A DNA stretch of 64,000 nucleotides from Xanthomonas phaseoli pv. phaseoli (GTDB taxonomy: Bacteria; Pseudomonadota; Gammaproteobacteria; Xanthomonadales; Xanthomonadaceae), in assembly GCA_022749655.1 (NCBI GenBank), contig CP094243.1, positions 62,001 through 126,000 on the forward strand, given 5' to 3'. Positions 1 to 8,217 of this stretch are shown in pieces. The notes beneath the pieces were generated by a model, which was given only the letters and a program-made list of their open reading frames with translations, had not been told where the DNA came from and did not search any database. The position numbers and the translations under genes were made by a program. Positions within the stretch are counted from its first letter, which is position 1; each line of letters starts with the position of its first letter.

Positions 1-2
1 TC

Positions 3-212
3 CCAGAGTGCATGCGCCTGGTGGAAGGCGCGCAGATGTGCCCGGACACCGCACACGCGCATCGCGCGCGCCTACAGCTGATCGAGCGCCAGCTGGCCGA
101 TCTTGAGCGGCAGCGTGGGCGCCTGTTGGCAACCTTGGCGCAGTCAGGCGCGGATGCAACGGCTGCCATGTCTTCAGCCGCGCAAACCACACGGCGCAAG
201 CGGGCGCGCTAG
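3..212 (+). CDS. MerR-family transcriptional regulator, C-terminal fragment
   Basis: The reading frame is open from the left edge to the stop at 210-212, so only the C-terminal part of the protein is visible. It holds a helical, arginine- and glutamine-rich stretch (around LIERQLADLERQRGRLL) typical of the dimerisation coiled coil that follows the DNA-binding domain in MerR-type regulators, then a basic tail ending KRAR. The DNA-binding domain lies outside the window, so the family is inferred only from the coiled coil. It converges on the MFS gene downstream. Confidence 0.45.
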   Translation, partial: PECMRLVEGAQMCPDTAHAHRARLQLIERQLADLERQRGRLLATLAQSGADATAAMSSAAQTTRRKRAR

Positions 213-229
213 AAGCGCTCGGTCGCGCG

Positions 230-1515
230 TCACTCGCCCCGGGCAGGATGCGGGGCGAACCGGCCATAGGGGCGTGCATCGTCGGCACGCTGGCGCAGCA
301 CGTAGGCCGACGCAAGGGCCAGCATCAACAGCGTCAGGCACAGGCCGACCAACGCGGCCCAGCCGCCGTGTTGCCAGAACCAGCCACCCAACGCGCCGAT
401 CACGCTGGAGCCGGCGTAATACGCCAGCAGATACAGCGAGGCGGCATGGCTGCGATGCGCCCCGCCGAGCCGGCTCACCCAGGCGCTGGCGGCCGAATGC
501 GCGATGAAAAACCCGATCGTCACCACCACGATGCCGGCCACCACCAACGCCAGCACGTGCGCCAGGGTCAGCGCCATGCCGAGCACGCACAGCACGATGC
601 CGGTGGTGACCACGGGCCCGCGCCCGAACCGGTCCGACGCCGCGCCGGCCACCGAGGAACTGACGATGCCGAACACATAGGCGCTGAAGATCATGCCGAT
701 CTGGCTCTGGCTCAGGCCGAATTCCGGCCCGCCCAGGCGAAAGCCGGCGTAGTTGTACAGGGACACAAACACACCCATCAACAGGAACGGCAGCGCGAAC
801 AAGAACGGCAGGTTGCGATCGCGCAGATGCCCGGCCCAGGCGCGCAGATGGAAGCGCAGGTTGATGCCGTGCCGGCGCACGAAGTTGCGCGACGGTGGCA
901 GCAACCAGAAGAACGCCAGCGCGCACAGCAGATCGAACACGCTCAACACCGCCAAGGCGGTGCGCCAATCGGTGTGGTCGGTCAGCACGCTCATCACGAT
1001 GCGCCCACTCATGCCGCCAAAGGCATTGCCGGCCACGTACAGGCCGGTGGCCGCCCCATCTTGCTGGCCGGCAATTCTTCGCCCAGGTACACCATCGCCA
1101 CCGCCGGCACCCCGCCCAGCGCGATGCCGGACAAGGTACGCACCACCACCAGCGCGCCCCAGTGCGGCAGGAACGCCGCAATCAGATTGAGGACTGCCGC
1201 CAAAGCGATCGACACGAACATCAATCCGCGCCGGCCCAGGTTCTCCGACACGGCGCCAGCACAAAAGATCGCCAATGCCAGCGCGCCGGTCGCCAGCGAC
1301 AACGGCAGCGAGGCGGTCGCTGCGTCCACCTTGAAGGCATGCGCAAATTCCGGCAGCAGCGGCTGCACGCTGTACAGCAGTGAAAAAGTCGCAAAGCCGG
1401 CCAGAAACAGCGCCAGGCGAATACGCATCGCTGCCGGTGCGTCGGCGCCACTGCCGGAAGGCGTGGATGGATCAGGCAACAAGCCCAAGCGGGGATCGGA
1501 GGAGGACACAGCCAT
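230..1515 (-). CDS. MFS transporter (frameshifted)
   Basis: Major facilitator superfamily exporter of about 428 aa, probably a drug/metabolite:H+ antiporter in the inner membrane. The N-terminal half (start ATG at 1515) carries the first helices, the motif-A-like stretch SENLGRRGLM, and runs to SKMG. The C-terminal half continues in another frame from AATGLYVAGNAFGG to the end. The two join cleanly if one base is restored in the CCCC run at 1054-1057, so a one-base deletion splits the frame here; a sequencing error is as likely as a real mutation. It is divergent from the LysR regulator at 1606, which probably controls it. Substrate unknown. Confidence 0.85.
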
Positions 1516-1568
1516 ACACGTGCAGCGTGGGAAGGCGAGTATTCGCCCGTCCGCACCCCCTGTCCAAT

Positions 1569-1592
1569 ATATGATGGTGGCAGTTACCATAT
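1569..1592. promoter_or_regulatory. Possible LysR operator between MFS gene and lysR
   Basis: In the 90-bp divergent intergenic space an imperfect dyad runs from ATATGATGGT to TTACCATAT, with outer arms ATATG/CATAT. This is the position and size expected of a LysR-type binding site serving both promoters. No experimental support. Confidence 0.35.
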
Positions 1593-1605
1593 CTGGAACA
1601 GATAG

Positions 1606-2493
1606 ATGGAGCTGCGTCACCTGCGCTATTTCCTCGCCGTTGCCGAAGAGGGCAACTTCACCCGCGCTGCTGCGCGCGTGGGCATTGGCCAACCGCCGCT
1701 CAGCCAGCAGATCCAGACCCTGGAACGCGAGCTGGGCACGCCCTTGTTTCGGCGCACTCACAGCGGCGCCGAGCTCACGCCGGCCGGCGAGGCGTTCGTG
1801 GGCGAGGTGCGCCGCGTGCTTGCCGATGTGGAACGCGCCGCCGAAACCGCCCGCCGGGTGGCGCGTGGCGAGTCCGGACGGCTACGCCTGGGCTTTACTG
1901 CTTCGGCCGCCTTCAGCCCGGTGGTACCGCGCCTGATTCGCGACTTCCGCCGCAAGTGGCCGCAGGTGGAGTTGCTGTTGGAAGAGACCAATACCGCCAG
2001 CCTGCTGGTCGGGCTGGCCGATGGCCGCCTGGATGCGGCGTTCGTGCGCTATGGGCTGAGCACGCCAGCGGATCTGCAGTTGCTGCGCTTTGCCGATGAA
2101 CCGATGAAGATCGCCGTGCCCGCCGCGCATCCCCTGGCCACGCGCAACAGTGCGCCGTTGGCGGCGCTGGCTGGCGAACCCTTCATCCTGTTTCCGCGCA
2201 GTTTCGGCTCGAGCCTGTACGACGAAATCCTCGCCGCCTGCCGCGACTCCGGCGTGACCTTGCGCATCACCCAGGAGGCGCCGCAGATGTCGTCCATCAT
2301 CAACCTGGTGGCCGCCGAGCTGGGCGTCTCGGTGGTGCCTGCTTCCACCGCGCAGCTGCAGCGGCCCGGCGTGCGCTATCTGGATATCGAAGGTCATATG
2401 CCGCTGGCGCGGCTGGCCCTGGCCGCCGCGCCGGGCGGATTGGAAACCACACCGTTGGTGCGGCATTTGTGGGCGCTGGCAAGGTTGCTCTAG
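1606..2493 (+). CDS. LysR-family transcriptional regulator
   Basis: A 295-aa LysR-type regulator. The N-terminal winged helix-turn-helix (residues 1-60, MELRHLRYFLAVAEEGNFTRAA, then QPPLSQQIQTLE) is of the CatR/BenM-like subgroup, and the rest is the periplasmic-binding-protein-like effector domain (about 90-290). It is divergent from the MFS exporter, the usual arrangement for a regulator activating its target in response to a small aromatic or drug-like ligand. Full length, start ATG at 1606 fits the family alignment. The inducer cannot be told from the sequence. Confidence 0.92.
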   Translation: MELRHLRYFLAVAEEGNFTRAAARVGIGQPPLSQQIQTLERELGTPLFRRTHSGAELTPAGEAFVGEVRRVLADVERAAETARRVARGESGRLRLGFTASAAFSPVVPRLIRDFRRKWPQVELLLEETNTASLLVGLADGRLDAAFVRYGLSTPADLQLLRFADEPMKIAVPAAHPLATRNSAPLAALAGEPFILFPRSFGSSLYDEILAACRDSGVTLRITQEAPQMSSIINLVAAELGVSVVPASTAQLQRPGVRYLDIEGHMPLARLALAAAPGGLETTPLVRHLWALARLL

Positions 2494-2608
2494 CGCTGGC
2501 AGCACGACTCACGCTACAGCGACGTTTTTGCCTGATGCCGTTGGAACGATGTTGCCCCTAAGCACTGCTCACTGCCGACTGCATGCACCGACCGCGGAAG
2601 GCCGGCGC

Positions 2609-2961
2609 TCACTGCAGACATCGTCTGAGTAGGGATCGGGCATTTTCCAGACCCTCGAAGTCTGACGCGGTCTCGGGTTGTTGTTCGTGTAGTAAAACAA
2701 AGCCGGAATGTACCTCGCTCCGCTTCGAACACCCACCGCCGTCCCATGCAGACCATCGAGACGCTGCAGGTTTGCTCTTCAAGAAATGCCACCGGTGTCG
2801 CCAGCATGTGTTCAAGAAGCGCTTACCGCCCTCCGCCTGCTTGGTGGGTAACCATCCTTGAGGACAGCCGCCAGCGCGGGTCGCATGTAGTCCTGATAGC
2901 CGGGATCTTGACTTCGAAGCATCGCTTCGAGCGCTGCAGTTACACTATCGAAGTACGCCAT
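2609..2961 (-). pseudogene. Decayed small ORF downstream of effector-like gene (possible chaperone)
   Basis: An ATG at 2961 directly follows the stop (TAG, 2964-2962) of the upstream gene. It begins MAYFDSVTAALEAMLR and runs to LAAVLKDGYP, then the protein-like sequence hops between frames: TKQAEGGKRFL, EHMLATPVAFLEEQ, VFEAERGTF, and an acidic end ETASDFEGLENARSLL stopping at 2609. Read together this would be a roughly 115-120 aa mildly acidic protein. Size, acidity and position behind a possible effector suggest a type III chaperone, but no family is recognised and the stitching across at least three indels is my inference. As presented it cannot make a full protein. Confidence 0.3.
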
Positions 2962-3687
2962 CTATTTCCCGCGGTAGCCGCTGTATTCGATGCCGGTACC
3001 ATTGGCATCGATACCCGTCAGTTCATTCAAGATGGTTTCCAGATCGTGTATGTTCAAATCGATTTTTTTAAGAGTTCCTGGTCATCGCCTCGAGTTGAGA
3101 GTTCGTTTTTCAGGCGTTTCAGCCGGTCCAGGAAATCGTTGGCTCTTGCAAGATGTGATTCCAATTTTTTTGATTGCTGATTTTTTCTCAAACTTCCGCA
3201 GGTTGCGATCAATTCGGTCAAGGCTGCCATCAATGATATCGCCACCTTCATCGCCGATACTCTCCAACGCCTGTTTGTCCCGCGAAATGATTCCCTTGAG
3301 AATATTCAGATTGGATGCTTGCCGGCCGCCGGCGCTGCTTCCCGCGCAGCGTTCCTGAAGGCGCCGCCACTGGTCATCCAGCATGATCGCGCGTTGCAGC
3401 ATCGATCGGCGTTTCCCGGCCAACTCCTCCGCCTTCGACTGGAGGCGCGACTGGGCAGTGGATTGGCTTCTACTCCCGGAAGATCTGCGGGCCGGTCGCT
3501 CCAGGGATGACAGCCACATATCGGCAATCCGGCTTCCGGCGCAACTCTCGACGGCGCCGTGCTCCTGCGGCCCGGCCGTCAGGCTTCCTGCATGCGACAT
3601 GGGGTTGCTGGTGGACGCTTCGGCGGTGTCATGCTCGCGCACCTCTGGCGCCATGTGTGCAGAGGGTATGCGTAGACAGTTTCCCAT
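2962..3687 (-). CDS. Candidate N-myristoylated effector-like protein, unrecognised (two frameshifts)
   Basis: Start ATG at 3687 has a good ribosome site (GGGAG seven bases upstream) and gives an N-terminus MGNCLRIPS: Gly2 and Cys4 fit eukaryotic N-myristoylation/palmitoylation, followed by a Ser/Thr/Glu/His-rich stretch, as in many type III effectors. From about residue 75 the protein is charged and helical (AEELAGKRRSMLQRA, then DRLKRLKNELST), likely coiled coil. Two T7 tracts (3165-3171 and 3063-3069) each shift the frame, one +1 and one -1; correcting both yields one 241-aa protein ending IEYSGYRGK. The DNA is AT-richer than its neighbours, suggesting transfer. Upstream is only an imperfect PIP-like motif, TTCGC-N15-TTCAT (3811-3787), without a clear -10. 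No known Xop family recognised; effector status is inference. Confidence 0.45.
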
Positions 3688-3951
3688 TTTACGTCTCCCG
3701 TGCTTTTTTAAAGCATAGGCAATGATGCGCATGCCGCGTCCACGCCGACGGAAATCCCGCTTGCGGATGCGAAGGCCTGGCCTGCCATGAAGCGACCTGT
3801 CGGGCAGCGAATGGCTGCGAATATTGGAATTGGGAGATGCCAGCAATTTCAGACAAAGTCCGCCAGGTCAGCCTGCGGGCTGGCACTCACTCACTACAGG
3901 TACGAGGCGCAGAATGAAGCGCTTGACCTCAACTGCGCTTGAGGTCGTTCA

Positions 3952-4646
3952 ATGCCGGTTCCCAACGACATTGCCGCCATGCATCTGCGTCATCTGGTAC
4001 TGCCCTGCCTGGACCCCGACCTGACCCTACGCTTCTACCGCGATGTGCTGCAGTTGCCCGTACATGGCAACGCGGTGCGCATCGGCTGGAGCACACTGGA
4101 GTGTGTGCAGGCGCAGCACCCGGTGGGCAGCGTGCATCTGGCCTTCAATGTGGCCCCGTCGCGCTTCAAGCCGCTGCGCAGTGGATTGGCGCACGCGCCA
4201 CCTTGCTGAGCGATCCACACGGCCGCAAGCACTTCGCCCTGGACGGCGCGTGGCAGTCGCACTCGGTGTACTTCGCCGGGCCGGATGGCGCAGTGCTGGA
4301 GTTGATCGCGCGCAATGCCTTGCAGGATGCAGCAGCCGGTGATGGCCAGTTCGGCGGCGAAGAACTGCTGTGCCTGAGCGAAATCGGCTTGCCTAGCAAC
4401 AATGTCGAGGTGGTGACGCGCAGCCTGGCGCATCACTTCGGCCTGCAACCCTTCGCCCCGCCGCTGGAGGGCTTTGCAGCCTTGGGCGATGACCACGGCC
4501 TGTTGATCGTGGTCGACCAGCGCCGGCGGTGGTTTCCGCAACAACGGCAACTGCCCTGGGCCGACGGCCTGCGCATCAGTGTGGACGCGCCAGAACCCGG
4601 CCTGCGCCTGCGCGATGCGCAAGGGTGGGAATTGCTGGCGGCGTAA
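3952..4646 (+). CDS. VOC-superfamily (glyoxalase/bleomycin-resistance) protein (frameshifted)
   Basis: A protein of about 231 aa with two vicinal-oxygen-chelate modules. The first module starts MHLRHLVLPCLDPDLTLRFYRDVL and includes the end of its strand pattern near VLELIARN; the second covers IGLPSNNVEVVTRSLAHHFGLQPF to the C-terminus. The frame breaks at about 4168-4172, where restoring one G (AAG-GCC) joins APSRFK to AAAQWIGARATLLSDP. Start ATG 3952 is preceded by GAGG at a proper distance; ATG 3979 is an alternative. Function unknown beyond the fold; it converges on tatD. Confidence 0.8.
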
Positions 4647-4788
4647 CTGCCGCGCGGCCCGATCCAGGTAGATCCATGCGCAACAGCACTACGTTCACCA
4701 CCGATAGGTACGGCCGGCCCGGCGCGGCATGCGGCGCGCGTACGCTGCGGTACCGGCGCGCCGTTGCGGCCACGAGTGCGACATGGTG

Positions 4789-5601
4789 TCAGCCGCTCGT
4801 GGCGCTGGCAGGCTCCGGCAAGCGGAAGAACGCACGTGCCGCGGCCGTGCTGTTGGCGGCGGTCACCGCGACATCCTCGCCACGATCGCGCGCCAGCTCT
4901 TGGACAATATGCGACAGGAACATCGGCTCGTTGCGACGATCCTTGGGCATCGGCTTGAGCGTGCGCGGCAGCAGGTACGGCGCATCGGTTTCGATCATCA
5001 ACCGGTTGGCCGGAATAGTGCGCACCAGCTCGCGCAGATGCGCACCGCGACGCTCATCGCAGAGCCAGCCGGTGATGCCGATGTAGTAGTCGCGGTCCAG
5101 ATACGCAAACAGCTCTTCGCGCGTGCCGGTGAAGCAGTGCACCACCGCCGCACCCAGGCGGCCTTCGAAGCTGCGCATGATGGCGATGAAATCCTCATGC
5201 GCGTCGCGCTGGTGCAAAAACAGCGGCTTGCCGTTGTCGGCGGCCAGCTGCAACTGGCGTTCGAAGGCCTTGTGCTGCGCAGGGCGTGGCGCAAAGTCGC
5301 GAAAGTAATCCAGCCCACACTCGCCCACTGCCACCACCTGCGGATGCGCCTGCAGGGCGCGCATTTCCGCTTCGCATTCGGCGGTGAATTCCACCGCGTG
5401 GTGCGGATGGACGCCGGCGGTGGCGTAGAGGAATCCGGGGTGTTGCTGCGCCAGTTGCAGGGCCAGCGGCGAATGCTCGCGGCTGGCGCCGGTAATCACT
5501 AGCTGCGCCACGCCGGCATCGCGTGCGCGTTGCAGCACCGCATCGCGATCGCGATCGAACGAGTCGTGGGTGAGGTTGGCGCCGATATCGATCAATTGCA
5601 T
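4789..5601 (-). CDS. tatD: TatD-family metal-dependent DNase
   Basis: TatD-type hydrolase, 270 aa, a TIM-barrel Mg2+-dependent 3'-5' exonuclease thought to act in DNA repair and degradation. The metal-binding signature is visible: the usual HxH is represented by the start DIGANLTHDSF, with GVHPHHA, AVGECGLDY, LHQRDAHEDF, VHCFTG and ETDAPYL in the family order. Start ATG at 5601 gives MQLIDIGANL, the standard TatD start. The open frame runs far upstream through the intergenic repeats by chance; that extension is not coding. Full length, no defects seen. Confidence 0.93.
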   Translation of the reverse strand: MQLIDIGANLTHDSFDRDRDAVLQRARDAGVAQLVITGASREHSPLALQLAQQHPGFLYATAGVHPHHAVEFTAECEAEMRALQAHPQVVAVGECGLDYFRDFAPRPAQHKAFERQLQLAADNGKPLFLHQRDAHEDFIAIMRSFEGRLGAAVVHCFTGTREELFAYLDRDYYIGITGWLCDERRGAHLRELVRTIPANRLMIETDAPYLLPRTLKPMPKDRRNEPMFLSHIVQELARDRGEDVAVTAANSTAAARAFFRLPEPASATSG

Positions 5602-5722
5602 GCTGCGGGTATCGTGTGGGGTGAGCCGCGTAAGTGTAACGAGCGAGAGGTTAGCTCCGCTGCCCCTCGCTTCTCCCGCTGGCGGGAGAGGTGGCGTGCA
5701 GCGCCCGCGCAGGGAAGCGTGC

Positions 5723-5841
5723 CGGTGGGGCTTGAACGCCCGGGCGCAGCATGGCCAGGCCCAGGTCGGCAGCTCGTTGATTGTGCAGACCAACTGCCCC
5801 CATCCGCCCTTCGGGCACCTTCCCCCGCAGGCGGGAGAAGG
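5723..5841. repeat. Direct repeat copy 1 (119 bp)
   Basis: Starts CGGTGGGGCTTGAACGCCC and ends in the hairpin CCCCGCAGGCGGG. The outer parts match copy 2 almost exactly; the middle is diverged (near GTTGATTGTGCAGACC). The spacing between copies is 149 bp start to start. Confidence 0.7.
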
Positions 5842-5871
5842 GAGGCTTAGCGCTGCATGAGGGTGGGGCGT

Positions 5872-5990
5872 CGGTGGGGCTTGAACGCCCGGGCGCAGGA
5901 AAGCCGCACCTATTGAATCAGCTAGCTGATTGTGCCGACCGACTGCCCCCATCCGCCCTTCGGGCACCTTCCCCCGCAGGCGGGGAAGGC
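5872..5990. repeat. Direct repeat copy 2 (119 bp)
   Basis: Second copy of the preceding unit, same length and same ends, middle diverged (near GCTGATTGTGCCGACC). Suggests a local tandem duplication of a repeat module. Confidence 0.7.
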
Positions 5991-6104
5991 AGGCGGTGTT
6001 GACGATCTCCCTTCCCGCAGGCGGGGAAGGCGGGATTGACGATCTCCCTTCTCCCGCTGGCGGGAGAAGGTGGCGCGCAGCGCCGGATGAGGGCCGGATG
6101 AGGG

Positions 6105-7022
6105 CTACTCCACCGCCGGCACCGCCATCGCATCGATCTTCGCTGCCAGCGCCTGGATCGCCAGTTGCGCCGAACGCGACAGTTGCCGCTGCGGCGCCAC
6201 GCATAGCGCCAGTGTCATCGGCTTGGTCAGGTGCTGGCGAAACGGCACGAAGGCCAGCCGCCCGTCGGCCACGTCCGGGGCGGCATCCAGCCACGACATC
6301 AGGCCCACGCCGGCGCCGGCACGCACCAGGCCGCGCAGCGTGCGCACGTCGTTGCAGTGGGTGAGCCGCTTCACGTCGATGTGCTGGCGCTGGTACAGCA
6401 CCTTGGCGTGCTCGCCGACGATCAACGGGGCGGCCGGCAGCAACAGCCGATGCTCCAGCGTCTCGCTCAGCTGCAGCTCGGTGCGGCTGCTCAACGGATG
6501 CCCCACCGGCATCGCAATGCCTAGCGGAATATCCGCAAACGCGCGCACTTCCAGGTCCACGCTGCTGACCGGGTCCAACAGCAAGCCGATATCCACATCG
6601 GCCGAGGTCACCATTTCCATCACCCGCTGGTTGCGCGCGGTGGACAGGTTGAAGGTGATGCCCGGGTACTCCTGCACCAGCGCCGCCACTGCCGCCGGCA
6701 CCACGCCTTCGCTGAGCGCGTCGATCATGGCGATCTCCACATGCCCGCGGCGCAGGCCCTTGAGCTCGTCGAAGCGCTCCAGGGTACGGGCGTAGGCCTT
6801 CTCCCAGCCGCGCACGTCCACCAGCAACAGCTCGCCGGCAGCGGTCAGCCGCAGCCGGCCGGGCAGGCGTTCGAACAGCTGCGCGCCCAGTTCTTCCTCG
6901 GCCTTGAGGATCTGCCGGTCGATCGCCGACGCCGACACGTGCAGCACTTCGGAGGCCTTGCGGATGCTGCCGCAGCGGGCCACTTCGATGAAATACCGGG
7001 TAAAGCGCGAAAAGGTCAGCAT
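6105..7022 (-). CDS. LysR-family regulator of the purine catabolic genes
   Basis: A 305-aa LysR-type regulator: helix-turn-helix in residues 1-60 (MLTFSRFTRYFIEVARCGSIRKAS, SASAIDRQILKAEEELG) and an effector domain to the end. It is divergent from the Rieske oxygenase gene. A perfect palindrome TTGCA-TTTT-TGCAA sits 21 bp upstream of its start and recurs upstream of the allantoate amidohydrolase gene, so it is the best candidate for the pathway regulator (counterpart of HpxR in Klebsiella). The role is inferred from position and the shared site. Confidence 0.88.
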   Translation of the reverse strand: MLTFSRFTRYFIEVARCGSIRKASEVLHVSASAIDRQILKAEEELGAQLFERLPGRLRLTAAGELLLVDVRGWEKAYARTLERFDELKGLRRGHVEIAMIDALSEGVVPAAVAALVQEYPGITFNLSTARNQRVMEMVTSADVDIGLLLDPVSSVDLEVRAFADIPLGIAMPVGHPLSSRTELQLSETLEHRLLLPAAPLIVGEHAKVLYQRQHIDVKRLTHCNDVRTLRGLVRAGAGVGLMSWLDAAPDVADGRLAFVPFRQHLTKPMTLALCVAPQRQLSRSAQLAIQALAAKIDAMAVPAVE

Positions 7023-7042
7023 GCGGCGGGGCTCGGTTGGCG

Positions 7043-7056
7043 TTGCATTTTTGCAA
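7043..7056. promoter_or_regulatory. LysR-type operator (T-N11-A palindrome) of hpxD/lysR
   Basis: TTGCATTTTTGCAA is a perfect inverted repeat (TTGCA arms, TTTT centre) and fits the LysR T-N11-A rule. It lies between the divergent lysR and hpxD starts. The same sequence with one terminal change stands at 20622-20635 before the second purine operon. Confidence 0.65.
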
Positions 7057-7077
7057 TGGCTAAGCTGAAAATCGATG

Positions 7078-7107
7078 TTTGATCACACACCCCTGGCTTC
7101 CTAGAGT
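7078..7107 (+). promoter_or_regulatory. Predicted hpxD promoter
   Basis: A TTTGAT -35-like element at 7078-7083 and CTAGAGTC containing -10-like TAGAGT at 7102-7107 lie 22-50 bp past the operator. The downstream operon at 20656-20686 has the same order, nearly the same spacing and closely similar flanks, which is the main evidence. Confidence 0.5.
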
Positions 7108-7147
7108 CAATCCGGCACCGCTCCCGCCTCGTGCCCGAGACCGCCCC

Positions 7148-8200
7148 ATGGATGTCGCCGTTCCCGCCCTGCCGCTGCACTGCACCTTCGAGGCCGCCGA
7201 TTGGCAGCGCCTGGCCCAGCACTGGCATGCGGTGGCGCTGAGCAGCGAGGTGAGCGAGGCGCCGTTCAAGGCCACCCTGCTGGACGAGCCGCTGGTGTTG
7301 TACCGGCTGGGCAGCGAGTTGGTGGCCGCACGCGACGTCTGCCCGCACCGCGGCGTGCCGCTCAGCATGGGCAAGGCCGATGGCGGCGGCGTGGTGTGCG
7401 CCTACCACGGGCTGCGCTTTGGCGCGGGCGGGCGTTGCAACCATATCCCTGCCAGCCCCAGCCAGAACATCCCGGCCAAGATGCGCCTGCACACCTATGC
7501 GGTGGCCGAGCGCTACGGCCTGGTCTGGGTGTGCCTGGCCAAGCCGGCCGGGGTGAACGAGGCCGAGGTGCAGATTCCGCCGATGCCGGGTTGGGACGAG
7601 GACGGCTTTCAGCAGATCGTGTGCCCGGCCTTCGACATCGCCGGCAGCGCCGCGCGCCAGCTGGAGGGCTTCATCGACGTGGCGCATTTCGCCTTCGTGC
7701 ACACCGCCACCTTCGCCCAGCCAGACAAGCGCGAAGTGCCGGCCTACACCACCACCGAAACGCCGACCGGTTTCAATGCCGATTACCTGAGCACGGTAGC
7801 CAACTATTCGGTGGACATGCCGCTGCCGGAGGTGGACCCGAACTTCCATTGGCTGCGTCATTTCGAGGTGCATCTGCCGTTCACCGCTACGCTCACCATC
7901 CACTTCCCGGTGCCGGGCAAGCGGCTGGTGATCATGAATGCGGCCAGCCCGGTGTCCAAGCATAAGACCCGGCTGCTGGTGCCGATCGCGCGCAACTTCG
8001 ACACCCATCTGCCGGTGGAAGACATGCATGCATTCAACTTGCGCGTGTTCGAGGAAGACCGCGCCATGGTGGAAGCGCAACGGCCGGAGTATCTGCCGCT
8101 GGACCCGCTGCTGGAAGTGCACATTCCCGCCGATCGCAGTTCCATCGCCTATCGCCGCGGGCTGCGCAGCCAGGGCTATAGCGACTTCTTCCTGCGCTGA
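7148..8200 (+). CDS. hpxD: Rieske [2Fe-2S] oxygenase, HpxD-like purine hydroxylase
   Basis: Terminal oxygenase of 350 aa. The Rieske cluster ligands are C65 and H67 (VCPHRG) and C84 and H87 (CAYHGL); the mononuclear iron site follows around DVAHFAFVH in the C-terminal catalytic domain. It is paired with a reductase 17 bp downstream. In Klebsiella the homologous pair HpxDE oxidises hypoxanthine; the surrounding ureide genes point to the same job here, and no molybdenum xanthine dehydrogenase lies in the window. VanA-like demethylases share the fold, so the substrate is inferred from context. Start ATG at 7148 is chosen over the longer open frame because the upstream part overlaps the promoter. 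Confidence 0.8.
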   Translation: MDVAVPALPLHCTFEAADWQRLAQHWHAVALSSEVSEAPFKATLLDEPLVLYRLGSELVAARDVCPHRGVPLSMGKADGGGVVCAYHGLRFGAGGRCNHIPASPSQNIPAKMRLHTYAVAERYGLVWVCLAKPAGVNEAEVQIPPMPGWDEDGFQQIVCPAFDIAGSAARQLEGFIDVAHFAFVHTATFAQPDKREVPAYTTTETPTGFNADYLSTVANYSVDMPLPEVDPNFHWLRHFEVHLPFTATLTIHFPVPGKRLVIMNAASPVSKHKTRLLVPIARNFDTHLPVEDMHAFNLRVFEEDRAMVEAQRPEYLPLDPLLEVHIPADRSSIAYRRGLRSQGYSDFFLR

Positions 8201-8217
8201 CGGCCGAGGACACCCGC

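Larger units (their letters stand above)
5650..6112. repeat. Xanthomonas-type intergenic palindromic repeat cluster
   Basis: This 460-bp space between tatD and the LysR gene is made of repeats. Units built around CTCCCGC-tgGCGGGAG hairpins occur near 5670, 5825, 5975, 6010 and 6055, with attached strings such as CATCCGCCCTTCGGGCACC and a doubled GACGATCTCCCTT (about 6001 and 6037). No gene is supported here. Such REP-like hairpins are common between Xanthomonas genes and can stabilise or terminate transcripts; the related string at 13755-13800 ends the nucleoside hydrolase gene. Confidence 0.75.

Noticed and set aside
248..1936. Long plus-strand frame opposite the MFS gene
   Set aside because: Antisense shadow of a high-GC gene, rich in Arg/Gln/His, overlapping the LysR start.
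4789..7056. 755-aa minus-strand frame joining the LysR region and TatD
   Set aside because: It reads the LysR gene in a wrong frame and then an intergenic repeat before TatD; only the last 270 residues are real.
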